A stretch of DNA of 64,000 nucleotides from CAVRQM01 sp963732775. Its GTDB lineage: Bacteria; Pseudomonadota; Alphaproteobacteria; Acetobacterales; Acetobacteraceae. The stretch spans positions 248,001-312,000 of the forward strand of contig CAVTAR010000001.1 in NCBI GenBank assembly GCA_963732775.1, written 5' to 3'. Position 1 is the stretch's first letter; each line of letters starts with the position of its first letter. Below the pieces are notes generated by a model. The model searched no databases. It was not told the origin of the DNA and saw only the letters and a list, made by a program, of their open reading frames with translations. A program made the position numbers and the translations under genes. Shown one piece after another: positions 27,925 to 37,602 of the stretch.

Positions 27925-30694
27925 TGGCGGTCGAGATCTCGCGCACCATGGCGAACCAGCGCCCGATCGGCCGGAAGATCTCGCCGTGCTCGCGGGCGTA
28001 GGCCTGGCTCTGGCCGGGGCCGCGCGGCTCGGCGTAGTCGAGGTCGGCGGCGGGGTCGGGGGCCGGCGGGAACACCTGCTCCAGCAGCCGCAGCGTCGGC
28101 GGCACGTCGAGCCGCAGGATGCGCGCCTCCACCCCCGCGCGTGACGCGCCGTCGCGGGCCGAGAAGTCCGGGATGGCGCTGGCCAGCAGCCAGATGCGGT
28201 GGATGATGGCCAGCCGCAGCGCGTGCAGGAACAGTTCCCGCGTGGCCATCCGGGGGGCGTCGGGCCAGACCGCGCGCAACGCCACCGAGTCGGCCTGGAT
28301 GCGGCGGAACATCGCCTGCGCCTGCGCCCAGAGATCGAGCCGCTCCAGCGCGCGGGCGACCGAGACGAGCGCCTGGCGGCGGCCGGGGATGTGCGAGTAG
28401 GCGGCGCGGTCGAGCCACATGCCCGGGTCGAGCGTGTCGACCACGGCGCGCAGCACGTCGATGTCGGCGTGCGCCAGCGCGTGGCGCGGCAGGTCCAGCG
28501 CCAGGCGGAAGCGCGGGCTGCTGGACGACATCTCCGCGAAGGTCTCCGGGTGGCGCGACATCGCCGCGCCCAGGCCTTGCAGCGTGTTCGCCAGCCAGCC
28601 GACCTGGTGCAGGATGGCGTTGTTCGGGATGGCGCGCAGTTCGCGCGGGTGGCGGATCAGGGCGGGGCCGCCCATGCCGTCGCTCTGCCGCGCCGCCGGG
28701 CGCGAGCCGGTGCTGTCGATCAGCGCCGGGCCGAACGCCCCGAGCAAGCCGGCGTAGCCCGCGTCCTCCACCAGCTCGGCCATGCCGGTGCGGCAGGCGG
28801 CGAAGAAGTCCGCCGAGAAGTCGGGGTCGGCGTAGATCGGGTCGTCGGTGGCCGGCAGCGGCGCGAAGGCGTGCTCGGCGAGGCGCGCGACGGTGGCCAG
28901 CGCCAGGTCCGGCGTGCCGAACAGCAGGTAGCCGTCGCCGCCCTGGAACGCGCTCTCCTCGCGCACCGACAGCCCGGCCTGCGCCAACGCCCGCCGCGTG
29001 GTGGGCGGCGAGAGGTAGTCGAGGCGCTCGGCGAGCGAGCCGGGATGCGCGCCGCGCCCGACGCTCTCGCCGTGGGTGTCGAACAGCAGCACTTCCACAT
29101 GGGTCAGGCCGTGCCGGGTGAGTGCCTCGACCAGCTTCAGGCGCAGCCGCTCGATCAGGTAGGTGGCGGCGAGCGGGCCGATGTAGCGGCCGCTGTCGGA
29201 GTAGCCGAATTGCAGCGCGAGCCGGCCGGTGGCGCGCAGGTAGGCGCGGTAGTGCGGGCTGCGCAGCGCCTCCTCAAGCACGTGGACGCCCGATTCCAGC
29301 GCCTCGGCGGTCTCGAACAGCGGCGAGATCTCGATGTGCTCGTCGATGCCGAACAGGCGGGCGAGCCACAGTGCCGCGAGCAGGGTGTAGCCGCTCTCGG
29401 TCTCGGCGATCAGGAAGCGCACCGGGGTGGTGGCGTCGACGTGCTTGACGATCTGCGCCACCGTCATCATCAGCCGCGCCGCCGAGGCGCCCTCGGCCAG
29501 CAGCGAGCCGAAATCGACCGGGATCGCGCGCACCTCGTCGAGCGCCGCGTTCATGGCACCCAGCAGGGCGCGGCGGCGCGAGGCGTCCTCCGGCGGGTCG
29601 GCGAGGCCGAGGCGCTGGCGCACCACGTTGTGCAGTTGCGTCGCGTTCAGCCGGACATGGGTGTGGGTGAGCGACAGGCCGTGGCTGCGCAGCCCGGCGC
29701 GGGCCACGGCGAGCGCCATGCGGTCGCCCTCCGGCGCGCGGCCGATCGCCTCGGCCAGCATGGCTTCGAGCGGCCTGGTGGAGGTAAGCGCGGCCTCGCG
29801 GCCGGCAACGAGGGCATGGGCGAAGGCCGCGACCTGATGCGGCTCCGGCGCGGTCGGCACGGCGGCCAGCGCCGCGTCCACCGCGTCCACCGCCTGGGTC
29901 GCGCGGGCGCAGACGGCCTGGCCGTCCGGCACGGCGCCGGCCTGGGCGGCGACGCGGGCCAGTTGCAGGCGCTTCATGCGCAGCCGGATGCGCAGCGTGT
30001 CGTACCACAGGATGTCGGTGCGCCCGTCGGTGTCGTAGCCGACCCAGGAGGTCAGGATCACCGGGCCCGGCACGATCTCCGTCCAGCGCGCCGGCCAGGT
30101 TTCCCGCGTGGCTTCCAGGATGTGGCGGGCGAGCTGGTCGAGCGCGTCGCGGCCGTGCTGGATGGCGACCAGGGCCAGCTCGAACTCGCCCTCCAGCGTC
30201 ATGCCCGAGGCGCGGTGCGAGGCGAAGCGCGGCACGTCCGGGGCGCCGCTGGCGGCGGCGGCCAGCGCCTCCCACACCGGGCGGGGCACGCCGAAGGTGG
30301 GGTGGGCGGTGAACACGGCGGCGAAGCGGGGGCGCTCCACCATGGCGCGGAAGGCGGCGAGCGGCACCGGGCTGTCCACCGGGTCCGGCCGCACCAGGCG
30401 GGTGGCCAGGCGGGCCATGGCGGCCTGCGTCGCCGCGGGGTCGGTGCCGCCCACGTAGGCCGCGATGCGCCGGGCGCGGTCGGCGAAGGCGACGTCGCGC
30501 AGGTGGCGGACCAGCGCCTCCAGCGCGTCCTCGTCGAGCTCGCCCCGGTCGAGGCGGCGCGAGACGTCGAGTGCGACGGTCATGACCGGGTTGCTGAACG
30601 GGTCCTCGTCGTGCCGCTCCCGCAGGCCCTGGGTCAGGGCGAGCAGGGTTTCGGCGAGCGCCTCGGCGGGCGGCAGGTCGGTGAGTTGCTGCAT
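27896..30694 (-). CDS. divergent phosphoenolpyruvate carboxylase homologue
   Basis: A 932-residue PEP carboxylase homologue; bona fide PEPC makes oxaloacetate from PEP and bicarbonate and is central to the serine cycle of many methylotrophs. The catalytic His block is kept (AAVFTAHPTFGVPRPV). So are the SWVGYDTDGRTDI segment and the overall length. Other active-site loops differ: canonical GYSDSxKDxG reads GYSDSGRYIG, and canonical FHGRGGxxGRGGGP reads FDTHGESVGRGAHPG. Thus the residues matching E. coli Lys546, His579 and Arg581 appear replaced while Arg587 stays. The C-terminus ends in AHG rather than the usual NTG. I take the ATG at 30694; one at 30712 is possible. Function may differ from PEPC. 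Confidence 0.8.
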   Translation of the reverse strand: MQQLTDLPPAEALAETLLALTQGLRERHDEDPFSNPVMTVALDVSRRLDRGELDEDALEALVRHLRDVAFADRARRIAAYVGGTDPAATQAAMARLATRLVRPDPVDSPVPLAAFRAMVERPRFAAVFTAHPTFGVPRPVWEALAAAASGAPDVPRFASHRASGMTLEGEFELALVAIQHGRDALDQLARHILEATRETWPARWTEIVPGPVILTSWVGYDTDGRTDILWYDTLRIRLRMKRLQLARVAAQAGAVPDGQAVCARATQAVDAVDAALAAVPTAPEPHQVAAFAHALVAGREAALTSTRPLEAMLAEAIGRAPEGDRMALAVARAGLRSHGLSLTHTHVRLNATQLHNVVRQRLGLADPPEDASRRRALLGAMNAALDEVRAIPVDFGSLLAEGASAARLMMTVAQIVKHVDATTPVRFLIAETESGYTLLAALWLARLFGIDEHIEISPLFETAEALESGVHVLEEALRSPHYRAYLRATGRLALQFGYSDSGRYIGPLAATYLIERLRLKLVEALTRHGLTHVEVLLFDTHGESVGRGAHPGSLAERLDYLSPPTTRRALAQAGLSVREESAFQGGDGYLLFGTPDLALATVARLAEHAFAPLPATDDPIYADPDFSADFFAACRTGMAELVEDAGYAGLLGAFGPALIDSTGSRPAARQSDGMGGPALIRHPRELRAIPNNAILHQVGWLANTLQGLGAAMSRHPETFAEMSSSSPRFRLALDLPRHALAHADIDVLRAVVDTLDPGMWLDRAAYSHIPGRRQALVSVARALERLDLWAQAQAMFRRIQADSVALRAVWPDAPRMATRELFLHALRLAIIHRIWLLASAIPDFSARDGASRAGVEARILRLDVPPTLRLLEQVFPPAPDPAADLDYAEPRGPGQSQAYAREHGEIFRPIGRWFAMVREISTAIMHEVGAHG

Positions 30695-30840
30695 GTGCGA
30701 AGTGTGCCGCACTCATGGCGGGCGTGCAATGGATGCAATGCTGATCGCGCGATCGGCGCGGGCGGGGTGACGGGCGGCGGACGGCGGTTGACGCCGCCCG
30801 GCCCCGCGGCTGACATGCCGCCACCGACACGGGGACGGAC

Positions 30841-31515
30841 ATGACGCGATGTCGCTGGCTGGCGTTCTCTGGCGCGGCGATGCTCGCAGCCTGTGCAGTG
30901 CCGGGACAGGTGCCGGACAACGGCTCGGCATCCACCGGCCCGACCGCCGCGGCCAATCCGGTGTTCGCGACCCAGCTCGCCGGGCCGTCCACCTTCCTGG
31001 CGCCCATGCCGACCGCGATCGTGGTGCTGAAGCCGGACGACCTCAACCGCAACCGCGCCTTCTGCGCGGCCATCACCAGCCGCCTGCCGAGCGCGCAGCA
31101 GGCGCTCGCGGCCTCCGTGGTCGCCCCCAACCTGGTGCTGACGCGCTGGCTGGTGCAGTTGCCCGAGGTGCCGGCGGGCCGGAGCACGGATTGCGACTTC
31201 CTGGTCGGAACCTACGACTACGCCCGCGCGGCGCGCCTGCTCGCCGGCGTGCGACTGTCGGCCGGGCAGGTCTCGGGCCCGGGGCCGTTCCTGCTGCTGG
31301 TCGTGGCGGACGGGTCGGGCCTGCACGTGGTCGGGCTGGACGGCTCGGGCTACGATGCGGCGTCGTTCGCAGGGTTCGTCGACACCTGGACGGCGGCGTT
31401 GCGCCAAACCGAGGCCGCGGTCGGTCGCGCGTCCGATCAGCCGGGACTGGTCCGCAGCATCTTCGACCTGGTGTTCGCGATCTTCCGCACGGCCGCCGGT
31501 GCGTGGGCGGCTTGA
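30841..31515 (+). CDS. putative lipoprotein of unknown function
   Basis: A 224-residue product with a lipoprotein signal: hydrophobic FSGAAMLAAC, with the lipobox Cys at residue 18, then AVPGQVPDNG. The rest has an alternating pattern without a recognised domain (FLAPMPTAIVVLKPDDLNRN, GPGPFLLLVVADGSGLHVVG). Two more cysteines (NRAFCAA and STDCDF) may pair in the periplasm. The ATG at 30841 is preceded by ACGGGGACGG. It is divergent from the PEPC-like gene and followed by the DUF445 gene after 89 bases. Confidence 0.72.
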   Translation: MTRCRWLAFSGAAMLAACAVPGQVPDNGSASTGPTAAANPVFATQLAGPSTFLAPMPTAIVVLKPDDLNRNRAFCAAITSRLPSAQQALAASVVAPNLVLTRWLVQLPEVPAGRSTDCDFLVGTYDYARAARLLAGVRLSAGQVSGPGPFLLLVVADGSGLHVVGLDGSGYDAASFAGFVDTWTAALRQTEAAVGRASDQPGLVRSIFDLVFAIFRTAAGAWAA

Positions 31516-31604
31516 TCCAGGGGGTGGTCGGCACGCTGTGAAGCGTGTCTGACCAACGCCTTCCCCCTTGGCACCCCGGCTCGACCCTCGCTAGGTGAGC
31601 GCCC

Positions 31605-32885
31605 ATGGACGCGCTCACCCCCACGGCGCGCGACCTCGCGGCGCGCCGGTCGCTTGGCCGGCACCGCGCCTTCGCGACCGGGCTGCTGCTCGGCATGGCG
31701 GCGCTCACGCTGGCCAGCTACGCGCTGCCGCCGGGCTGGTGGGCCGAGCTGCTGCAGGCCTCGGCCAAGGCGGGGGTCGTGGGCGGCATCGCCGACTGGT
31801 TCGCGGTCACCGCGCTGTTCCGCCACCCGCTCGGCCTGCCGATCCCGCACACCGCCATCATCCCGGCGCAGCAGGCGCGGCTTGGCCGCGCACTCGGGCG
31901 GTTCGTGGCCGAGCACGTCTTCACCGGCGAGGAGGTGGCGCGCACGCTGGCGCGGCTCGACCTGCCGGGCATCCTGCACCGCTTCCTGGCCGACCCCGAA
32001 GCGACGGCGCCGGCCGCGGAGGCGATCGCGGCGATGGTGCCGCGGCTGCTCGCCACGGTGGAGGATGGCCGCGCGCGGCGGGCCGCCGGCCGGCTGATGC
32101 CGCGGCTGCTGGGCGGCGCCGGCACCGGGCAGGTGGTGGCGCAGGCGATGCGCAAGCTGGTGGAGGGCGGGCGCCACCAGGAGGTGTTCGGCTTCGTGCT
32201 GGAGCGGGTGCGGGTACTGATGGCCGAGCGCGAGGGCAGCCTGCGCGCGGCCATCGAGGAGCGGGTGCGCGAGCAGGGCGGCAAGCTGGTCGGCTGGGCG
32301 GTGGGCGCACAGGTGGCGCGCCGGGTGCTGGCGCAGGTCAACGCCGAGCTCGCGCGCATGAGCGACGACGGCTCGGAGCTGCGCGAGGCGTTCGACGAGT
32401 GGATGCGCCGCGAGATCGAGCGCATCGAGCAGGACCCCGAGCGCGCCGCCGAGATCGGGCGGACGCTGCGTCGCGTGCTGGCGCACCCGAGCCTGCAGGC
32501 GTGGCTGTGGGACGTCTGGCGGCGGCTGCGCGTGGCGTTGCAGCAGGACGCGAGCCGGCCGGGCGGGCGCACGGCGCTGGTGATCGAGGGGGCTCTGGCC
32601 AACCTCGGCGCGCTGCTGGCCGCCGACCCCGGGGCGCGGGTGCGGGTGCAGGGCGCCGCCGAGGGCGTCATCGGCCGCCTGCTGCCGGCCGCCCAGGGAC
32701 AACTATCCGACTTCATCGCCGCCGTGGTCGAGCACTGGGACACGCCCACGCTGGTGCGCCGACTGGAGCTGCGGGTGGGCCGCGACCTGCAATACGTGCG
32801 CATCAACGGCACGCTGGTCGGCTTCCTGGTCGGCGGGCTGGTCTACGCGGTGCTGCGCGCCATCTTTGGGCACGCAGCGTTCTGA
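31605..32885 (+). CDS. DUF445 family membrane protein
   Basis: A 426-residue protein of the DUF445 (YjiN-like) family, unknown function. The N-terminus has a hydrophobic segment (FATGLLLGMAALTLASYALP) followed by the family signature KAGVVGGIADWFAVTALFRH and HTAIIPAQQARLGRALGRFV. A second hydrophobic segment closes the protein (GTLVGFLVGGLVYAVLRAIF), leaving a long helical middle between two membrane anchors, on one side of the membrane. Confidence 0.88.
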   Translation: MDALTPTARDLAARRSLGRHRAFATGLLLGMAALTLASYALPPGWWAELLQASAKAGVVGGIADWFAVTALFRHPLGLPIPHTAIIPAQQARLGRALGRFVAEHVFTGEEVARTLARLDLPGILHRFLADPEATAPAAEAIAAMVPRLLATVEDGRARRAAGRLMPRLLGGAGTGQVVAQAMRKLVEGGRHQEVFGFVLERVRVLMAEREGSLRAAIEERVREQGGKLVGWAVGAQVARRVLAQVNAELARMSDDGSELREAFDEWMRREIERIEQDPERAAEIGRTLRRVLAHPSLQAWLWDVWRRLRVALQQDASRPGGRTALVIEGALANLGALLAADPGARVRVQGAAEGVIGRLLPAAQGQLSDFIAAVVEHWDTPTLVRRLELRVGRDLQYVRINGTLVGFLVGGLVYAVLRAIFGHAAF

Positions 32886-32899
32886 GCGGATCCTCGACC

Positions 32900-33932
32900 A
32901 TGCAGCTCTCCGTGCTCGACCAGTCCACCATCGTCGCCGGCCGCGCGCCCGGCGACGCCATCCGCGAGAGCCTCGCGCTGGCGCGGCATTGCGAGGCGCT
33001 GGGCTACCACCGCTACTGGGTTGCCGAGCACCACAGCAGCGACAGCGTCGCGGGCACCGCGCCCGAGGTGCTGATCGCGGCCATCGCGGCGAGCACGTCG
33101 CGCATCCGCGTCGGCAGCGCGGGGGTGATGCTGCCGCACTACTCCAGCCTGCACGTGGCCGAGCAGTTCCGCGTGCTGGAGGCGATCGCGCCGGGGCGGA
33201 TCGACCTCGGGCTCGGCCGCGCGCCGGGCTCGGACGGCATGACCGCGCACGCGCTCAATCCCGACGCGGCGCGGGCGGCCGAGCGCTTTCCGGCGCAGGT
33301 GCGCGACGTGCTGGCCTGGGTGCGGGGCGAGGCGCTGGCCGCGGGGCACCCGTTCGCCGCCGTTCGGGCGCAGCCGGCGGGCGCCGGGGCGCCGGAGGTG
33401 TGGGTGCTCGGCAGTTCCGACTACGGCGCGCAGGTGGCGGCGCATTTCGGGCTGCCGTACTGCTTCGCCCACTTCATCACCGACGGCTTCGGGGCCGCCG
33501 AGGCGATCGGGCTGTACCGCGAGCTGTACCAGCCGAGCGCCCGCCACCCGCGCCCGTGGGCGGCGGCCTGCGTCTGGGCGCTGGCCGCCGACACCGAGAG
33601 CGAGGCGGCGTGGCAGTACCGGCTCGCGCGCGCTGTGGCGGCTGGGCCGCGACCGGGGCGCCTTCGAGCCGCTGGCCACGCCCGAGGCGGCGGCGGCGTA
33701 TCCGTTCAGCGAGGCGGAGCGGGCCGGCGTGGAGCGGGCGCGGGGTCGCGCGATCTTCGGCACGGCGGCGGCGGTGGCCGGCAAGCTGCACGAGTTGGGC
33801 CGGTCGCTCGGGGTGGACGAGCTGGCGGTGCTGACGACGACGCACGACCCCGACGCGCGGCGGCGTTCCTACGCGCTGCTGGCCGCGGCGTGGGGCATGG
33901 CGGCGCAGCCCGTGGCCCTGGCCGCCGAATAG
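32900..33932 (+). pseudogene. LLM-class flavin-dependent oxidoreductase (one frameshift)
   Basis: A bacterial-luciferase-like monooxygenase, closest to the MsnO8/YhbW type, which use FMNH2 and oxygen; the substrate is unknown. The N-terminal two thirds are clean: MQLSVLDQSTIVAG, LARHCEALGYHRYWVAEHHS, GSAGVMLPHYSSLHVAEQFR and DLGLGRAPGSDG. Near 33632-33638, in a gcgcgcgc run, the frame changes. The C-terminal piece (RAIFGTAAAVAGKLHELGRS, VDELAVLTTTHDP) continues in another frame to a stop at 33930-33932. A single one-base error in the GC dinucleotide run would explain it. It starts 14 bases after the DUF445 gene. Confidence 0.82.
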
Positions 33933-33955
33933 GGTGCGCCAGCCCGGGCGCGCAA

Positions 33956-35176
33956 TCAGTCGTGCGCCGCCATGAACGCCTTGATCGCCGGCGCCACGCG
34001 CTCGCGGAAGCGGCGGCCGTTGAACAGCCCGTAATGCCCGACCTCGGCCACCTCGATATGCTGGCGCATCGCCTCGGGCAGCCCGGTGGTCAGCTTGTGC
34101 GCCGCCCGCGTCTGGCCGAGGCCGGAGATGTCGTCGCGCTCGCCCTCGATGGTCAGCATCGCCGTGCGCTCGATCGCCGCCGGCTCCACCGGCAGGCCGC
34201 GATGCGCCAGCTTGCCGCGCGGCAGGCGATGCTCGTGGAACACCGCCTGGATGGTCTCCAGGAAAAACTCCGCCGGCATGTCCATCACCGCGCGGTATTC
34301 CTCGTAGAACGCGCGCTTGGAGGCCAGCGACTCGCCGTCGCCGTCGACCAGGTGGTGGAACATCTGCCAGTGCGCGTCCCAGTGCCGCTCCAGGTTCATC
34401 GCCATGAACCCGGCCAGTTGCAGGAAGCCCGGATAGACGGCGCGCATGAACCCCGGATGGCCGAGCGGGACGTGGTGGATGACCGAGCGGCGGAACCAGT
34501 CGAGGTCGTGGCTCTTGGCGAAGTCGTTGACCTGCGTCGGCGCCTCGCGGGTGTCGATCGGGCCGCCGATCAGCGTCATGCTGGCCGGGGCGGCGGCGAT
34601 CTCCTCGGCGTTCAGCAGCGCGACGGCGGCCAGCACCGGCACCGCCGGCTGGCAGACGGCGATCACGTGCGTGTCCGGCCCGAGGAAGCGCAGGAAGCCC
34701 AGGATCATGTCGACGTAGTCCTCGAGCCCGAAGCCCGGGCCGAGCACCGGCACTTCGCGCGCGTCGGTCCAGCTCGTGACATAGACGTCGTGGTCCGGCA
34801 GGAACGCCTCCACCGTGCCGCGCAGCAGGGTGGCGTAGTGGCCGGACAGCGGCGCCACCATCAGCACCTTGGGGCCTGGGGGCCGCTCGGCCAGGCGACG
34901 GAAGTGCAGCAGGTCGCACCAGGTCCGGGCGAGCGCCACCTCCTCGACGACCGGCACCTCGGTGCCGTCGATCACCGTCTGCGTGTGGCCGAACGCCGGA
35001 TGGCCGAACTCGCGGGTGCCGTGCTCGAAATGGTCGAGTGCCGCCGCCGCCCAGCGGCCGAACGGGGTGGGGCGGATCGGGTTGCCCGGCAGGTCCAGCA
35101 CCGCCAGCGCCTGGGCGGCCGCCATGCGCGCCGGCGCCAGCGAGGCCCGCTGCCATTCGTGCATCTGATAAAGCAT
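33956..35176 (-). CDS. phaZ: intracellular polyhydroxyalkanoate depolymerase
   Basis: A 406-residue intracellular PHA depolymerase that breaks down stored polyhydroxybutyrate. It begins MLYQMHEWQRASLAPARMAA, has MVAPLSGHYATLLRGTVEAF, the Cys nucleophile in VIAVCQPAVPVLAAVAL, WTDAREVPVLGPGFGLEDYV and the catalytic-region His in VAEVGHYGLFNGRRFRERV. All fit the PhaZ1 group of alphaproteobacteria. A GAAGGAAAACC ribosome site precedes the ATG. A TATATA run lies about 45 bases upstream (35220-35226 on the plus strand) and could be part of the promoter. Confidence 0.93.
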   Translation of the reverse strand: MLYQMHEWQRASLAPARMAAAQALAVLDLPGNPIRPTPFGRWAAAALDHFEHGTREFGHPAFGHTQTVIDGTEVPVVEEVALARTWCDLLHFRRLAERPPGPKVLMVAPLSGHYATLLRGTVEAFLPDHDVYVTSWTDAREVPVLGPGFGLEDYVDMILGFLRFLGPDTHVIAVCQPAVPVLAAVALLNAEEIAAAPASMTLIGGPIDTREAPTQVNDFAKSHDLDWFRRSVIHHVPLGHPGFMRAVYPGFLQLAGFMAMNLERHWDAHWQMFHHLVDGDGESLASKRAFYEEYRAVMDMPAEFFLETIQAVFHEHRLPRGKLAHRGLPVEPAAIERTAMLTIEGERDDISGLGQTRAAHKLTTGLPEAMRQHIEVAEVGHYGLFNGRRFRERVAPAIKAFMAAHD

Positions 35177-35278
35177 GGTTTTCCTTCGTCGTGCCGCGGC
35201 GTCGCGTTCGTTGCCCCTCTATATACGTCCGCCGCGCGCCGAGGTTAGCGCGGCCGCGCATTTTTGGCGGGCAAAGGG

Positions 35279-36403
35279 TCAGCCATGGCGCCACAGCGCC
35301 AGCACGACCTCCACCAGAATCAGCAGCAGGATCGCCACCTCCATCAGCTCGGAGCGGGCGCTGCTCGCCTCGTCGTACAGGGCGGCATAGGTGTCGCGGA
35401 TGATGGCGAGCTTGCGGTCCACCGCGGCACTCACCGTGCGCACGCGGAACAGGTCGAGTGCTGCCGCATAGATGCGCGCGAGATACACGTCCTCCGTGAC
35501 TTGCAGTGCGTTGTCGACCTTCTCGGTCAGCTCCGTGACTTCGGCGACCAGGGTGTACAGACGCCGCGCGAGGGTGGCGAAGCGGCGGGCGGCGAACACG
35601 TTCAGCCCCCGCCGCGTGCCGGCGACCAAGTCGTACATGCGCGGCAGCTCGTCGTCCAGCAGCTCGTCGTAGTAGCGCATCTCCAGCAACTGCGCGTTGG
35701 CGATCTCCAGCACGTCGGCCACGTCGGAGTCGCCGCGCGGCTCGTAGATGAAGGCGCGGTCCCAGGTCAGCACCACCAAGTCGTCGGTGTAGTAGCTGAA
35801 CCGCTGGCGCAGCAGGTCCGCGCGGGCGCCCTCGGACAGGGGCCGCTGTTCGCCGGACAGCAGGCCAGCGAGGTCGACGCGGGCCAGCAGGTCGGCCGAA
35901 CTCGGCCGGTCGCCGAACTGGTGCACGACGCCCAGCAGGTAGTCCTCCTCCAGCGGCGAGGCGATCGGCCGTTCCATGGCCGCCCCCAGCACGCGGCGCA
36001 GCCGGTCGAGCACGCCGTGCCACGGCTCGGTCGCGGCACTGCGCGGCCCGACCGCGTGATCGACGTCGTTCAGCACGCTCACGAAGTCGTCCCAGGCGAG
36101 GCCCGCCACGGGCACGCGCAGCGCCAGGGTCACGACGCCGAAGTCGAACAGCCGCGCCGTGACCTGCGCCTCGCAGGGGGCGCCGCGCAGGTCGAGCTGA
36201 AGCGGTTCGAGCTGCACGGCCAGCGGCGGCACGCCGAACGACATGGCCTTCGGCGGCGTGGCGGCGAGCCGGGACCGCACGCTGCGCCCGGCAGCGTGCG
36301 CGGCCCACAGCGACTCGGCCCGCGCGAGGTCGATCGCGAACGCCACCTCGAACAGCCGCAGCACCACCACCTGGCCCGAGGCGACGACCACCGGCGCGGT
36401 CAC
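35279..36403 (-). CDS. membrane-anchored DUF155/RMD1-like protein
   Basis: A 374-residue protein. Late blocks recall the DUF155 (RMD1/YagE-like) family: RQRFSYYTDDLVVLTWDRAF, DVLEIANAQLLEMRYYDELL and a helical C-terminal half. A single membrane helix (LMEVAILLLILVEVVLALW) ends the chain. The N-terminal half is less typical, so the family call is from memory and tentative. The GTG start at 36401-36403 overlaps the flavoprotein stop (GTGA), and the flavoprotein in turn overlaps the Kef antiporter gene, so the three form one operon. Confidence 0.68.
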   Translation of the reverse strand: MTAPVVVASGQVVVLRLFEVAFAIDLARAESLWAAHAAGRSVRSRLAATPPKAMSFGVPPLAVQLEPLQLDLRGAPCEAQVTARLFDFGVVTLALRVPVAGLAWDDFVSVLNDVDHAVGPRSAATEPWHGVLDRLRRVLGAAMERPIASPLEEDYLLGVVHQFGDRPSSADLLARVDLAGLLSGEQRPLSEGARADLLRQRFSYYTDDLVVLTWDRAFIYEPRGDSDVADVLEIANAQLLEMRYYDELLDDELPRMYDLVAGTRRGLNVFAARRFATLARRLYTLVAEVTELTEKVDNALQVTEDVYLARIYAAALDLFRVRTVSAAVDRKLAIIRDTYAALYDEASSARSELMEVAILLLILVEVVLALWRHG

Positions 36404-37602
36404 GCGGCGCGGGCCGCGCGGGCGCGGACCCAGGCGGCGGCTCCGAGACCGGCCGCGCGCCCGGTGCCGAGCGCGGCTTGTAGCAGGTAGCCGCCGGTCG
36501 GCGCCTCCCAGTCCAGCATCTCCCCGGCGGCGAAGACGCCCGGCAGGCGGCGCAGCATGAAAGCGTCGTCGAGTTCGTCGAACGCAATCCCGCCCGCGGT
36601 GCTGATGGCGCGCGCGAGCGGCTGCGGCGCGGTCGCGAGCAGCGGCAGCGCCTTGATCAGCCCGGCGACATCGTCGCGCGCCGCCCCGCGGTGCAGCGCC
36701 TCCTGCACGAGGCCGATCGCGACCGGCGGCAGCCCGGCGGCCTTGCGCAGCACGGTGGCCATCGACTCGCCGCCGCCACGCCCGGCCAGCCGCGCCGCCA
36801 GCGCCGCCCGCTCGAGGTCGGGGCGCAAGTCCAGGTGCAGCGTGCTCGGCCCGGCCTCGGCGATGGCGTCGCGCAGCGCGGCGCCCACGGCATAGATCGC
36901 CCCGCCCTCGATGCCGTCGGCCGTGACGACCGCCTCGCCGCGCGCCGTGCGGCCGGCGAACGTCGCCGCGATGCGCTTCAGCGGCGCCCCGGCGAAGCGG
37001 CTGCGCAAGCCGTCGGACCAGGCGACGCGGAAGCCGCCATTGGCCGGGCGCAGCGGCGCGATCCGCAACCCGGGGAGGGCGGCGGTCCAGGCGCCGTCGG
37101 AGCCGAGGCGCGGCCACGAGGCGCCGCCGCAGGCGAGCACGGTCGCGTCCGCCGCGACCGTCGTCCCGTCGGCGAAGCGCGCCGCGCCGCCGGGCAGGAA
37201 GCCGACCCAGCGTCGGCGCGCGACGAAACCGACGTGCAGGCCGGCGAGGCGGGCGAGCCAGGCCCGCAGCAGCGGCGACGCCTTCATCGCGCGCGGGAAG
37301 ACGCGGCCGCTGGAGCCCACGAAGGTGGGCTGCCCGAGCGCCTCGCACCACGCCGCCACCTGCTCGGGCGGGAACGCCGCGACCGCCGCCCGCAGTGCGG
37401 CCGAGCCGGGCGCATAGCGGTCGAGCATGCGCGCGAGGGGTTCGCTGTGCGTGAGGTTCAGCCCGCCGCGTCCGGCCATCAGCAGCTTGCGGCCGAACGA
37501 GGGCATGTGGTCGCACACCGTCACCGCCACGCCCGAGGCGGCCAGCGTCTCGGCGGCCATCAGCCCGGCCGGGCCGCCGCCGATGATCAGCGCGGTGCTC
37601 AC
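36400..37602 (-). CDS. BaiN/HI0933-type flavoprotein oxidoreductase
   Basis: A 400-residue FAD enzyme of the HI0933/BaiN family (the group whose members are often annotated TIGR03862), physiological substrate unknown. The FAD-binding motif ALIIGGGPAGLMAAETLAAS is at the N-terminus, then FGRKLLMAGRGGLNLTHSEP, the family hallmark. The C-terminal FAD contact is GVFAAGEMLDWEAPTGGYLL, another signature. Start is a GTG at 37600-37602 overlapping the antiporter stop (GTGA). Confidence 0.9.
   Translation of the reverse strand: MSTALIIGGGPAGLMAAETLAASGVAVTVCDHMPSFGRKLLMAGRGGLNLTHSEPLARMLDRYAPGSAALRAAVAAFPPEQVAAWCEALGQPTFVGSSGRVFPRAMKASPLLRAWLARLAGLHVGFVARRRWVGFLPGGAARFADGTTVAADATVLACGGASWPRLGSDGAWTAALPGLRIAPLRPANGGFRVAWSDGLRSRFAGAPLKRIAATFAGRTARGEAVVTADGIEGGAIYAVGAALRDAIAEAGPSTLHLDLRPDLERAALAARLAGRGGGESMATVLRKAAGLPPVAIGLVQEALHRGAARDDVAGLIKALPLLATAPQPLARAISTAGGIAFDELDDAFMLRRLPGVFAAGEMLDWEAPTGGYLLQAALGTGRAAGLGAAAWVRARAARAA

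Noticed and set aside
28199..30844. Long plus-strand frame (881 codons) opposite the PEPC-like gene
   Set aside because: Composition is Arg/Gly/Gln-rich shadow sequence with no domain; the opposite strand has full-length family similarity.
35220..35226. TATATA as a certain phaZ promoter
   Set aside because: A -10-like run is there, but no matching -35 was found; I mention it only as a possibility in the phaZ entry.
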